Source: Callipepla californica brunnescens
Lineage: Eukaryota; Chordata; Aves; Galliformes; Odontophoridae
Direction: 5' to 3'
Length of the DNA stretch: 64,000 bases
NCBI GenBank assembly: GCA_023055505.1
Contig: JALIRH010000002.1
Coordinates: 24,992,437 to 25,056,436 of the forward strand
A program made the position numbers and the translations under genes. The notes under the pieces were generated by a model. It saw only the letters and a program-made list of their open reading frames with translations, was not told where the DNA came from and searched no databases. Of this stretch, positions 1-10,016 are shown in pieces (the stretch's first letter is position 1; each line of letters begins with the position of its first letter).

Positions 1-242
1 GTCCAGGGTACGATCCAACCTTTTCCAGTGCCTCACCATCCTCACTGTGAAATACTTTATCCAAGGTAAATCTACCCTCTTCAAGCTTTAAAACATTTCC
101 TCTTGTTCTATCACCACAGACCCTGCTAAATTCTGTCTCCTTTTTTGGGCCATTGACCACCACTCCCTAGACCTGACCCTTCTTCCAGTTCTTTGCCCAT
201 GGCACAGTTCACCCATTAAATCCATGTCTTTCTAATTTGATA
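1..242 (-). mobile_element. CR1 LINE fragment, internally deleted
   Basis: Reversed CR1. Bases 1 to about 150 match the ORF2 end/3' UTR region, recognisable from 'CCAGTGCCTCACCATCCTCACTG' broken as CAGTGCCTCACC...CTCACTGTGAA, then TCTACCCTCTT and TCTTGTTCTATCACC. From about 152 the match jumps to the reverse-transcriptase part of ORF2: GACCACCACTCCCTAG, then CCAGTTCTTTGCCC and CACCCATTAAATCCATGTCT. The two parts are normally over a kilobase apart in CR1, so this copy carries an internal deletion. It is cut by the window start, so its true 3' end is not visible. No usable open frame remains. Confidence 0.8.
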
Positions 243-610
243 TTTGGATTTTCAATTTGATAATTAAAACAAATACTGACTATTGCTGTATCTGCCAAAC
301 TTTACCTTTTTTAAACAAGCAATGTAAGTGGAGGAGAAAAAACGTTTTCACAGTCAAAACAAGGATTGCTTATACTGAATTTTGTATTTTTGGATTGAAG
401 ACAGTATATGATGAATGCTTATGTTTTATCAATAGAATTGAAACACAGCCAAAGAATATTAGTAACACTGAGCAAAGCAGCATATCATCAATACTGAAAG
501 TTCTGGAAGAGTCAATGTGCAAGGCAAAGACCTTCTCATTTTAAGAAGAGCATATAATTTAATGGCTCAACATAATTTGACCTAAAAATGAGGACTAGAT
601 AAATGCAGTT

Positions 611-632
611 AAAAAAAAAAAAAAAAAAAAAA
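611..632. repeat. poly(A) tract, 22 bases
   Basis: Uninterrupted run of A. No AATAAA-like signal sits 10-30 bases upstream and no matching flanking duplication was seen, so it is treated as a simple repeat rather than the tail of a retrocopy. Confidence 0.85.
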
Positions 633-1091
633 GAGGAAAACGATGACATATTGAAAGAAATAGCCTGCAGCTAGAAGTTCTTGGCCTGCAAGCTTCTTAG
701 ATTTTTACAAACATAGAGACAAATAAGATCAGTACTTGAGTGATAAACCAACAGAGGAAATAACTGAGACATTTCAGAAGTGTGATGGAGTTTCAACAAC
801 GAGCTTCTAACCTTCAGGTGAGATTTAAAACAACAGATTCTAAGCCTGAATATACAATAATATAAACTCATCTTTTGTCCTTCTTTATAATTATAAATAC
901 ATAAATTTATAAAAACTATCTTCTTTCATTCTAGAGAATATTACCATCAAATAGTTGTATTCAAACACTTGAAGGTATTTTATACCTAGTCTTCAAAGTG
1001 TGATAGATGTCAGAACTGATTCAATAAGAGAACTGGAAAAAATGGATTGGTATTGGAAGTAATAGATTCTCCCCCACAAACAATCAGTATT

Positions 1092-1109
1092 AAAAAAAAA
1101 AAAAAAAAA
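1092..1109. repeat. poly(A) tract, 18 bases
   Basis: Run of 18 A followed by an A/C-rich stretch (ACAACAAAAAAG). A simple repeat in unique AT-rich DNA. Confidence 0.85.
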
Positions 1110-3714
1110 CAACAAAAAAGAAACCGCCACATAATAAAAATAGTCTGAAGTGTAGACACTTACTTGTGGAGTTAAGATCATGCCTTATTTTCAAGAACCT
1201 TGAACTGAATTCTGAAGCCATAATTCTATGATGCCCATAGGGACAAAAGGTATGTTCTTTTTCTAAGAGACTGTGGCATACTAATATAGGATAATAACGG
1301 TTATCCTATATTTAGGGGCTAATATAACAGACAGTATTAATAAAGAACTTTTACTTTAAACAACAGTTTGTGCTAAAGCAGATACAACTGCCCCATAACT
1401 TGAGCCAGATCTCCTTGAGTTCAGCAGATTGTGCTCCACAACATTTTCAATAGAACCACAGAAATAAATTTAATTGTATCAATTAAAATGATGTGGCTAG
1501 CCTAAGAGAAAGCCCCAAGGTATGAATCATTTTTCATGGCTTCTCCCCCTCCCCTCCCCCCCGCGTATAACAATTATTCTGTAGATAGTTCTAGATTAAT
1601 CATTAATAATATACACTATTCCATTTTTTTGTTCAACACCCATCTGTTAAAATTCCATTGTATTACACATATTTACATGCACAGATATAACATTAAATTT
1701 TCTGTTGATATCCATGCCCACTAAAAAGCATCAAAGCTGCCACCAACTTGAACACAATTCATTAATTCAATTTTCCAACTGGACAGCTACAAGGAAGTAA
1801 ATCAGATGCTCTGTGGTAACAGCAACGCCTGTTAACATGACAATGCCGCAGTTCCTTATGAACAAGATGATATAGTGTAATTCAAAAAGACAGAAAACAC
1901 AAACGATAAAAAACCCAATTACTGGCTGATAAAAATATGTAAATACCCTCTTTATACTGACAGTCTGTAAAACTGACTCGTAGCAAATTGCATGAAGCTT
2001 AGGTCTCAGACATCTGATACATGACAAAGTTTCTTGAATTCTTCTGATCTCAGCCTTGTAATAACCCACCCAAGGCTGCAGGCTTCACACCTGACAGGTC
2101 ATTGTTTTATAGTTTAATACATTTTCTTCCAGCAAAGCAGTGCATAAACAAGTGCTTTAGTAATTAAACAAATGTTGCAGAGGCATGTAATTGTAGCCAT
2201 ACCTCACTTCTATGAGCTTGGTTATCTATATAATGGACTTAATTGCTCCCACAGTGAGGGGCATCATGGACTTCTGCCAGGCCTATTTGAAGGAGCCTTC
2301 TACTTTGTGACCAGCATGAAAATCAAACAATTCAGCTGTGCATGTACAGAGGCTATCAGAATGGTTCTGTTCCCTATAGGAAGGGCAAAATAGCAGTAGA
2401 ATATCTCACTGGTCACATTAGACAGAGGGAATAAACACACTGGCTTATACTTCAGCTCATCCAAGTAAAACCTATTTTTCTTGGAGCAATTTTGTTGAAC
2501 CACAACTTCTGCACTAGGAAACCTTGAATTCATTTGCCTAAATTACAATGAAGCCAAAAACTAGCTGCAATGAGGAATACCCTCCCAAAGGGAATAAACG
2601 CCAATGATGGAAGTGCATTCTCCTTCATGACCCAAATCTGACATAACTAAATGCCTCAAAGGGGATAAAGAATAATTTTAGCAATAGGACGGGGAAACAT
2701 AGCATTGTATAAGTTGGTTCTCACAAGAGCATCAAAGAATTCAACTTCATTAGCCCAGAACTCCTTCACTTCCTGTGTTTTTAAGATGACCGACAGGGTG
2801 ATGATTATTAAAACTAATCTGGGGAAAAAAAAAGGCTGTAGTAACCTAAGATAAGTTTTAAGGAGAACACACAATCAAACAACAAGCACCAAATTCCAGA
2901 GTAAGATCAGCGTCAGGTGGCTCTGTGATTAACAGTATCAGACAACAGGAACCTTCAGTAAAGCTGCAGAAGGATTCCAGAGAAAATTAATTAATGTGTT
3001 AAGGGAAAAAATGAGGTGTGTTTTGATATTTACGCAGAGGGTAGCAGCCATTATTTGAAATAGAAACTGGATCAACATTTTCTGTTGTTCCAGTGAAAAA
3101 ATTAAATCATCATTACACCTTAAGATATCAAATTCCTGTAAACAGTACACCTTAGAAAAAATCAGAAATTAACACTTAAACTCAGTTACAGCATATGGAA
3201 GTACCAGTTGTAGAATTTCAGTGCTTCAGAAGCAGAAGGCAAAGGTTTTAGAAGAAATAGGAGTGTTTAAATACATAAACAACTAGCACATTTAAACTGC
3301 AGGAGTAGACACCATTAGTGAACGGGCATCTATCAAAGCATCTATTCTTCCCAGTTCGAATCCAGGCAGAAAAACCAGGGAAGTGACTGTGACTCATGAC
3401 ACACAAACAGTTTTTATCTTTCCCTCTGAGCTCAAAACAGAAAAATGCAAAGCAATGCAAAGTCCTCTGGGGTACGTAGTTCCTTTTGTCTTCTGAGACA
3501 GGTATACCCAGAGCTACCACTGATCCACGGAACTGGAGCATTAACTCTTTAACCCTCACTGCACTACACGATGTTATGATGTGGAATACTAGTAACAAAA
3601 ATCATAGAACCACGACATAGCTTAAATTTATGCCAAATCTGAACTAAGTAGCAATGTAAATACTGGTGCTTCCTTATATCTCAGTAAGAAATCAGCAATA
3701 GTTTGTGTAATGGC

Positions 3715-3747
3715 TTTTTTTTTTTTTTTTTTTTTTAATATATATCA
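3715..3747. repeat. poly(T) followed by short TA repeat
   Basis: T22 at 3715-3736, then AATATATAT. It lies about 45 bases before the reversed CR1 that begins near 3781. It is not the CR1 3' terminus, which has an 8-mer repeat rather than poly(A). Confidence 0.8.
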
Positions 3748-3780
3748 CAGCACACTTGCTTAGAAACTATCAGACACTAC

Positions 3781-4060
3781 CACTCCCAGTAGTCCGAAGG
3801 CCTTCTTCTCCACAATATAGCATCTCTTTCAGGTAAAGAGAATCACATCCCTCGAGCTGCTGGCCACACTCCTTTTAATACACCCCAGGATACCACAGCC
3901 CTCATAGCCATGAGGGCACACTGCTGGCACATAGCTAACCTGCTGTTCACCAGGACTCCCAGGTCCTTCTCTGCAGATCTTTCAGCAGGCCAGGCTTTAA
4001 CCTGCACAGATACATGTGGTTATTCCTCTCCAGGTGTAAGACTCTGTACTTGCCCTTTGT
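3781..4060 (-). mobile_element. CR1 LINE fragment (ORF2 C-terminal region), left half
   Basis: Reversed CR1 without its 3' end. Landmarks in order are AATCACATCCCTCGAGCTGC, TGGCCACACTCC, CACCCCAGGATACCA, GGGCACACTGCTGGC, CACCAGGACTCCCAGGTCC and TATTCCTCTCCAGGTG, all typical of the region after the RT active site. It stops near 4060 and the same element resumes at about 4390. Confidence 0.85.
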
Positions 4061-4389
4061 AACGATAGCCAGTAACAGATATAGTAGCCTTTAATCAGCT
4101 TTGGATCATCCATGAAAGGTAGTGCTCACAAATCAGCAATAAACAAAAAACAAAACAACAACAACAACAAAAAAAAAACAGCTTACCCCTTTCTGAGGGC
4201 CAGAAAATGCTGAAAACTCCCATAAGAGGCAATCTCCAAACAGAGATGCTTCTTTGTTGGCTATCAGACCTTAAATGAGGTAGGGAGGGGTGGAGCCAGG
4301 GGAGCCTTCCTGTCACACAGTTGAATTGCTTGCAGCTGTACTCTGAAGGCTGGCCATGACCCTTCACCTGGTTCTCAATCACTGGTTCA
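4061..4389. mobile_element. Unidentified insert splitting a CR1
   Basis: About 320 bases not matching CR1 lie between two collinear CR1 halves. It opens with AT-rich DNA and an A/C-rich tract at 4140-4179 (A-runs and AAC repeats). It then becomes GC-richer, with GAGGTAGGGAGGGGTGGAGC near 4276-4297 and ACCTGGTTCTCAATCACTGG near 4367-4386. A degenerate CACTT..TTGTT..AAC motif is present on both sides (about 4045-4063 and 4400-4413), which could be a duplicated target or simply the CR1 sequence itself. It could be an old LTR remnant or a replacement. I do not recognise a family. Confidence 0.4.
4140..4179. repeat. A/C-rich low-complexity tract
   Basis: AAAC and AAC units with A-runs, ending in A10. 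It lies inside the CR1 interruption. Confidence 0.8.
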
Positions 4390-4735
4390 AGCCATGACCT
4401 AATGCACTTTTGTTCAACTTCTTCACCAGGTCTTCATTCAGGTCTCTCTGAATGGCAGAGCAGCTTTCTGGTGTGTTATTGACTCCTTCAAGCTTCGTAT
4501 CATCAGCAATCTTGCTGATTGTGCCCTCTATTCTTTTATCCATGTAATTTATGAAGATGATGAACAAGACTGAAACCCAGTACCAACCTTTGGGGAACAC
4601 TTCTAAGTTACAGGCTTTCAAACAGACCCTACAGTGCTGATCACAGCTTCCTGAGCTCTGCCAGTCGTGCAGTTCTCAATCACCCCACTGTTCACTCTTC
4701 TATCCCATAATTCCTAAGCTTAACTTCCCTACATG
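4390..4735 (-). mobile_element. CR1 LINE fragment with RT active-site remnant, right half
   Basis: Continuation of the reversed CR1 of 3781-4060. Read on the minus strand from 4621 to 4379 it stays open for 80 codons and carries an RT core: residues 23-41 read FINYMDKRIEGTISKIADD, with IADD (4499-4510) at the place of the FADD catalytic box, followed by TKLEG. Both catalytic aspartates survive, but the frame is a short fragment of an ORF2 that is about 900 residues in intact copies, and it has no functional start. A dead CR1 copy. Confidence 0.85.
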
Positions 4736-4839
4736 GGAAGAAAATAGGTTTCAGTTCAGATAACTATTTCATTTGGTCAATACTCAGCTAAGTAAATTTG
4801 CTGAAGGAAAAGAGAAAGCATAAAAATAATATAAATGTA

Positions 4840-4912
4840 AACATATCTGTGTATGTGTGCATATATATGTATTTATATACATGTATGCATTCACATATAT
4901 ACATATGTGAAT
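4840..4912. repeat. TG/TA microsatellite-like tract with perfect hairpin
   Basis: Alternating purine-pyrimidine DNA (TGTGTATGTGTGCATATATATG and similar, broken). Its right end, 4889-4912, is an exact inverted repeat with 10-base arms (ATTCACATAT / ATATGTGAAT) around a 4-base loop ATAC. Such DNA can extrude a cruciform. No function is implied. Confidence 0.8.
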
Positions 4913-6960
4913 TTCTGAAAGAAAGAGAACAGCATTTTACCTAATTTAAGCTCAGAAAAGAAATTAAAAGGGAAACAGTTGTAATCTGAAATTTTCTGCT
5001 TCAAGCTGTCTATTCAGCGTTGTGAACCACGTGGCTAAGCCTGTTGACCCAAACGGGCTAAGAGTTTGGCTTGAACATCTCAGTGAAGGCTGAGGGCTGC
5101 CAGTGGTATGTATGATGTTTGTATAAAATGTTCTTTCATTATACCAATCAACTTTTATTACTGAACAAAATCAGTTCACTTTTGAAAAGCATTTGGTGTG
5201 TCAGCAAAATAACTTTCTGCTCAGCCTTTAAGTTTTCTAAAGGAAGGACAGTCAACTTTTTTCTTTACAGTAAATCAAAATGAAAACCCATTACAATTTT
5301 GTAGCAGTTTCAAAGGCAAAATGCTGTAAAAGATTTTATACCAAATCCCTGTGATTTGCTTTTCCTGCTGCTGAAACAGGATGTTGTAATTTGATAAGGA
5401 TTAATCCTGCAACAACAATATTCTCTTGACACAGCAATCCAGTGGCACTGGCATATCATGTCTACCAGCAGATTCTAGATGCACAACTGGTTAATTCCGA
5501 TGATTGATTTTTAGTCACTTTTTCAGTAACAATGGATTTTCAGAAAGTTGAACTGCCTACAAGTTATGGAAAGAAGAGTAGAAACAAAGTTTGAACCTCT
5601 CATCATTCTGCTATGGACTGGGAAAAGCAGAAGCGGTACGTTTCTTTATACTAAAGTACAAACTTATCGCAGCTTGACTCCATAGTGTTTACTAAAGTTT
5701 GGTGCAGAGCTGCCCTGCTAGATGGCAATGATAATGAATGATCAGAGACCCTGGGGAGCAATTCCTTCTTGTGCTGTGATGCTGACTCAAATAACAGCCC
5801 TACAAGCCAAATTCTGTAGAAATTATGAATAGAAGCTGGGCATTGTATTGTGCTGAGGGAAAAAACACTCCTTCAACAGTGAGGTCTGTTAGCTTACATT
5901 GCTCTGCACTGCACTCCACTGCAGGAAGTTCACTTTCTAAAGATATTTCTAATTGGCTTTACTTGAGCTTTTGTGTATTGAACATTAACACTCAACAGAA
6001 AGCCAGGGCAACAACGGCTAACAATTCTTCAATGTAGCGAACACAAGTATTCAGGCAGGGTATCTGTCTACAGCCCTCAGATAACTGTCTGTTCTTCATT
6101 CTGTTTCTGCATGAAAAAAAAATAGAAAATTTGAATGAGATTGAAGTTAACTTGTAACACACAAGAATCTACTCTTGATCTTGCACAAAGTTACAGATGA
6201 CAGGATTATGGCATACAGGAGTACACAGAAGAGTGCTACTTGAAAATAGATGTTTTTTCTTAGTTCTCAGAAACAACTGCAAATGTCATGAGTAGGAGTT
6301 GGACTCCCAGCTGAACACTTGATAAACATTTAATCAATGGAAGTTAAAGGATGTGAGAAACTCTCCAATGTTAGATGTACAGTTTCCAGTAAATTGATGT
6401 AGGATTGCTTTTAATCACAACTTACTCAGCTAGACAGAAGAATCACTGAGAAAGTAATTCTGTGATCTGCTACATATGACCATACCAGAAATACTAATAT
6501 TCCCTCTAACATTCAAGTCCATGAAATGTGGAAGAGGAACACACTCATTTTTCTTTTCTACAGAGAAAGGTTGTCCTGGCCATGAAATCCACATAGTTTT
6601 GCTGCACCAGGAGCAATGTTTATAATCCTCACAGGGGAGGTAATGCTGGTAACAAGAATTGAAGGCACTGCATGGGATGAGATATAGCTGAAGAGACAAC
6701 ATTCAGAAGAATGCAGCCTGACAGAAAGGAGCCAAGAGGAAAAATAGGATTTCACGAGGCTGACGTGGCACAAGGGAAACATAAGCAGCCTGGAAAGCCT
6801 TGTGGACCAAAATACAGTTAATGTCACCATGCTAGCCTAGGTACATAGCCTTCAGCATGCTATGTTGTGCTAAAAAGCTAAAATGCAAAGGATGGGAGAG
6901 TAGGAAAAATACCCTTTGAGTGAGTAGAATATGTTCCAGAAGTAGAATAACATGCAAGGA

Positions 6961-7001
6961 AAAGTAAAGAAAAAAAGAAAGAAAGAAAAAAAAGGAAAAA
7001 C
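6961..7001. repeat. AAAG-rich purine tract
   Basis: A-runs with repeated GAAA units, purine-only for about 40 bases. Simple repeat. Confidence 0.8.
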
Positions 7002-7484
7002 AACTACCATTAGGATGACTGACGTACAACCCACAATAGAGATGAGCAAATTTCTGACTCTGAACCACTGTAGTTATTCTCTAAGGCAGTAAAAGATTCA
7101 GTATCGCTTACATGTTTCTCCAAAGAGCTAGTCAGTGCACAGGCAGGGATTTGAATAATTTACAGTAGAATGTCATTAATCCTACCACTCCAGTACCTTA
7201 TCAAAGTGCAGATTAATGAGGGGTCATGTAACTTCAATGTGCTCCTGCTAACACAAGCAATCACTCCGCTGCTTAACTATTATACTTCCTCACTGAGGAG
7301 TGAGCACATTAATGAAAACAACTTTCAGTGACTGTATAGGAAGCTTTTTAGCAGAGATAGCAGGGACTGAACATTTGGCTACAATCATTTAGATTAATTA
7401 GTTCTGGAACATTTATGTTTCACTGTTTGAAAGTTCGGAAGCAACAATAATAAATAAACAAACAAACCAGACAATATCCTGTCC

Positions 7485-7710
7485 TCAGGGACTTCTTGCC
7501 TTTTCTGTCTCCATTCCGTGAGATAAGAAGTGGGAAATGGGACCTACTCTCTTCACAGTGCGTGGCAATACATTGAGCTGAGTGAGCCCAGACATGTCCA
7601 TCCAGGATGTAACCACATCCAGCTCCCCTTCCCCCACCACAGCTACCTGGTGTGGCAGAGCATACTGTTGCACCAGCTTGGTTGGGCTCTCAGTCCATAG
7701 CACAGGCATA
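7485..7710. other. GC-richer patch, unclassified
   Basis: Noticeably richer in G and C than its flanks, with CAGCTCCCCTTCCCCCACCA near 7620. The minus strand is open for 74 codons (7709 to 7485), but no known domain or motif is visible and no consensus splice pair frames it. It may be an old repeat or a conserved non-coding segment. Confidence 0.25.
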
Positions 7711-9026
7711 GGTTTTTACTAACACATCCATCTGAACTGGGGTTACTGCTGTTCACTGGGAATAACTGTCTGCTTCCTCCTCACACTGAGTCCATTGCTG
7801 TATGCTAACAGCTGAAGGCATGCAGTCAGTGCATGCAGACTGTGCTGCCTGGCAGGAAAATAAAGTGATTTTAATGGATTTCGCTTGCGTTAACAACTCC
7901 ACCTGTAAAAACACTATAAGTTCAACTGAGTGCACAGTTGTAGCATCAAATTAAAGGCTGGATAGTACAATATATAGCAATATGCAGTAAACAAAATAGT
8001 CTATAATGATTAAAACATTTAGCCTGCCAGTGCAAGAAGAGAAATGGAGGTTCAATGAGCCAGCATCCTAGAGCATACAGTTTCTGAACTGACCCTTTGT
8101 GTATGGTCTACAGACATTACAAGGTAATTAACATTTAAAAGATTTTGATATTGTGTGCTGAGTTAATATTGGCTATCGGCCTGCAGACATATGAGAAAAA
8201 ACAGGCACATGGAAACTGCTGCTTTTCTATTTCAGCTTTGTCCAGGAAGTATCACTGACGTGATGCTATACAGAACTGGGCAAAAGAGACAAAGAACAGA
8301 CCGTATCCTTTGGTACAGCAGCTGAGCAATGTTGGTCTTCCCAGCACACCAGTAGAAAAAGCCAGTTTTCCTCTTTATGAGAGGAGAATTAATACAATTA
8401 ATTTTGCTGAAACTGCATTACTTACAGATGATTAAATCTAAAGCTCATCTCAGTGATATCACTACAGCACTGAAGCAAAATATTAAGAAGCGCATTTGGT
8501 GAGGTATATAAAATTCCAGAAAGTAATAATGATTAATAACATGATGACAGGGTTAAATAAAAAGGGAAACTTTAAAGCTTGTAAAACCAAAAATGTTCTG
8601 TTAACTCAAAAGTGGATTAGAGTGTTCAAAGTGCTTCAGGACTCGACACCATGTAAAGGCTGATTTATACTCCAGGCATCATAATGTCTACCTACTTCAG
8701 AATGACAAATAGCACTGTGCTGAGATCTCAATGGCAGCCCCTGAGCACTAACGGCAAATGTCTTCCATCTTAATAGCTGAGACTCTGCAATTCTCCTCAC
8801 TTAAAATTCTGAGCGTTTAACACTGCTCGTTGCATCTAAATCCAGATACAAAAACCTTCAAATCAAACTATTTACCTCAAGTGAAATTCATCCTGAATAA
8901 TTCATAAGCAGCAAGGAAGCTGGAAGTGAAGGAGCTGAAGAGTGTTTTAATGAAGTCTAGAGTTTCAAATATAATGGTATAAAAGCTATTATGGATCTTT
9001 TCTAACCTTATAAGAAAGAATATCAG

Positions 9027-9168
9027 TCTCTGTAATAATGAAAGATCCCAATGAGCAGGAAAAGAAACACAGTTCAGGTGTCTTGCTGTCAGTGACTGAT
9101 GCTGCTAACAGAATCACACAGATTGCTGCAGAGAAAGGGATGATATCTGAAGCAAATCCAGATGAAAG
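9027..9168 (+). CDS. Candidate internal exon of an unknown gene
   Basis: Weakly supported exon candidate of 142 bases. Upstream are a branch-point-like TTCTAAC (about 9000-9006) and an AG at 9025-9026, though the pyrimidine tract between them is poor. Downstream is a consensus donor, AAAG|GTATAA, with the cut after 9168. The frame is open from 9014 through 9234. The exon would encode about 47 residues, including KDPNEQEKKHSSG and then TDAANRITQIAAEKG, ending SEANPDE plus a split arginine codon. The composition is charged and helix-like, unlike the Cys/Phe/Leu-rich chance frames around it, and the exon is GC-richer than its flanks. I do not recognise the protein and see no partner exon. It could be chance. 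Confidence 0.3.
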
Positions 9169-9553
9169 GTATAAAGTGCTCAGATTGATTCTCATTCTTC
9201 CTGCTCCCATGAAGGAGTATCGATCCTTAAAATAGCTATAATAAGCTGCAATTCAATTAGAATAAAGTAGGAAAGTCAAGAAAATTACTTACTTAACATG
9301 ACTTTTTCTGCTCTTAGAGGACAGGCAAAAAAATTACTTATTATATATCATAGCCAGCCATTTCACTGTGGGAATCATGTTTTGTATTTTCCTGTTTTAG
9401 AAAACCCTCTCTGTAAAGCAGATACTACCACAATGCTTGGCTGTTTTGCCTGGAATATCAGTGACAACAAGCCAGCACTGTCATAAAACTGCATCTGCCT
9501 TCTAAGGAAGCTGCTGACTTAGTCTGAATTTCGTTAATTTTAACCAATTATCC

Positions 9554-9576
9554 AAATAAATAAATAAATAAATAAA
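9554..9576. repeat. (AAAT)n microsatellite
   Basis: Five to six perfect AAAT units. Confidence 0.85.
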
Positions 9577-9992
9577 CTGAGAGAGATTGTGAATTAAAAA
9601 TTCTGAAATAGCACTGACTTTCTGAGAATTAGGAAATTTGGTATCGTCAGTCAGTGTTCTTTTGTGCAGCAGGTAAACAGTGAATTAATTCCTCTGTGTT
9701 TCTGATTATTTCTAATTAATCCTAATATAATTCCTTCTCATTCAGTCTGTGATATGATGTCTCTCACATACTGGACAGAACTACTGTGAAGGGAGGCTCC
9801 TGACACATCTTGCGATGGCAAAGATAACTTTCCAAGTGCCCATGCATTATGGCAAAGCTACATGAAAAGATGTACAAAACTTTGCTGGGAAACATAAAAT
9901 ATCTTCAGAGAACAACATGAAAAAAACTGAACAGAAGTGGAAAAACACCCTCCATTAATAACTCCTTCTACTCTGGGGAGCTAGAGCATAAT

Positions 9993-10016
9993 TAAAAATA
10001 AATAAATAAATAAAAA
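9993..10016. repeat. (AAAT)n microsatellite
   Basis: Slightly imperfect AAAT units about 440 bases from the similar tract at 9554. Confidence 0.8.

Larger units (their letters stand above)
243..3780. other. AT-rich unique DNA, no gene seen
   Basis: No recognised repeat family and no convincing coding frame. The open frames here are short, cysteine- and phenylalanine-rich and look like chance products of AT-rich DNA. It holds homopolymer tracts listed separately (611-632, 1092-1109, 3715-3736) and a short C-rich patch at 1543-1563 that ends in CCGCG, one of few CpG-containing spots. Confidence 0.5.

Noticed and set aside
257..544. 95-codon plus-strand frame
   Set aside because: AT-rich, Cys/Phe/Thr-rich, no ATG at the stated start (it begins ATA/ATT-type) and no motif. 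Consistent with chance.
3345..3372. GTTCGAATCC, resembling a tRNA T-loop
   Set aside because: No acceptor, D or anticodon arm could be matched upstream and the T-stem does not pair, so it is chance.
8236..8325. Strong acceptor-like TTTTCTATTTCAG followed by 29 open codons
   Set aside because: Ends in a stop with no polyadenylation signal close by and no partner exon. The same pattern occurs near 28340 and 60460, suggesting chance.
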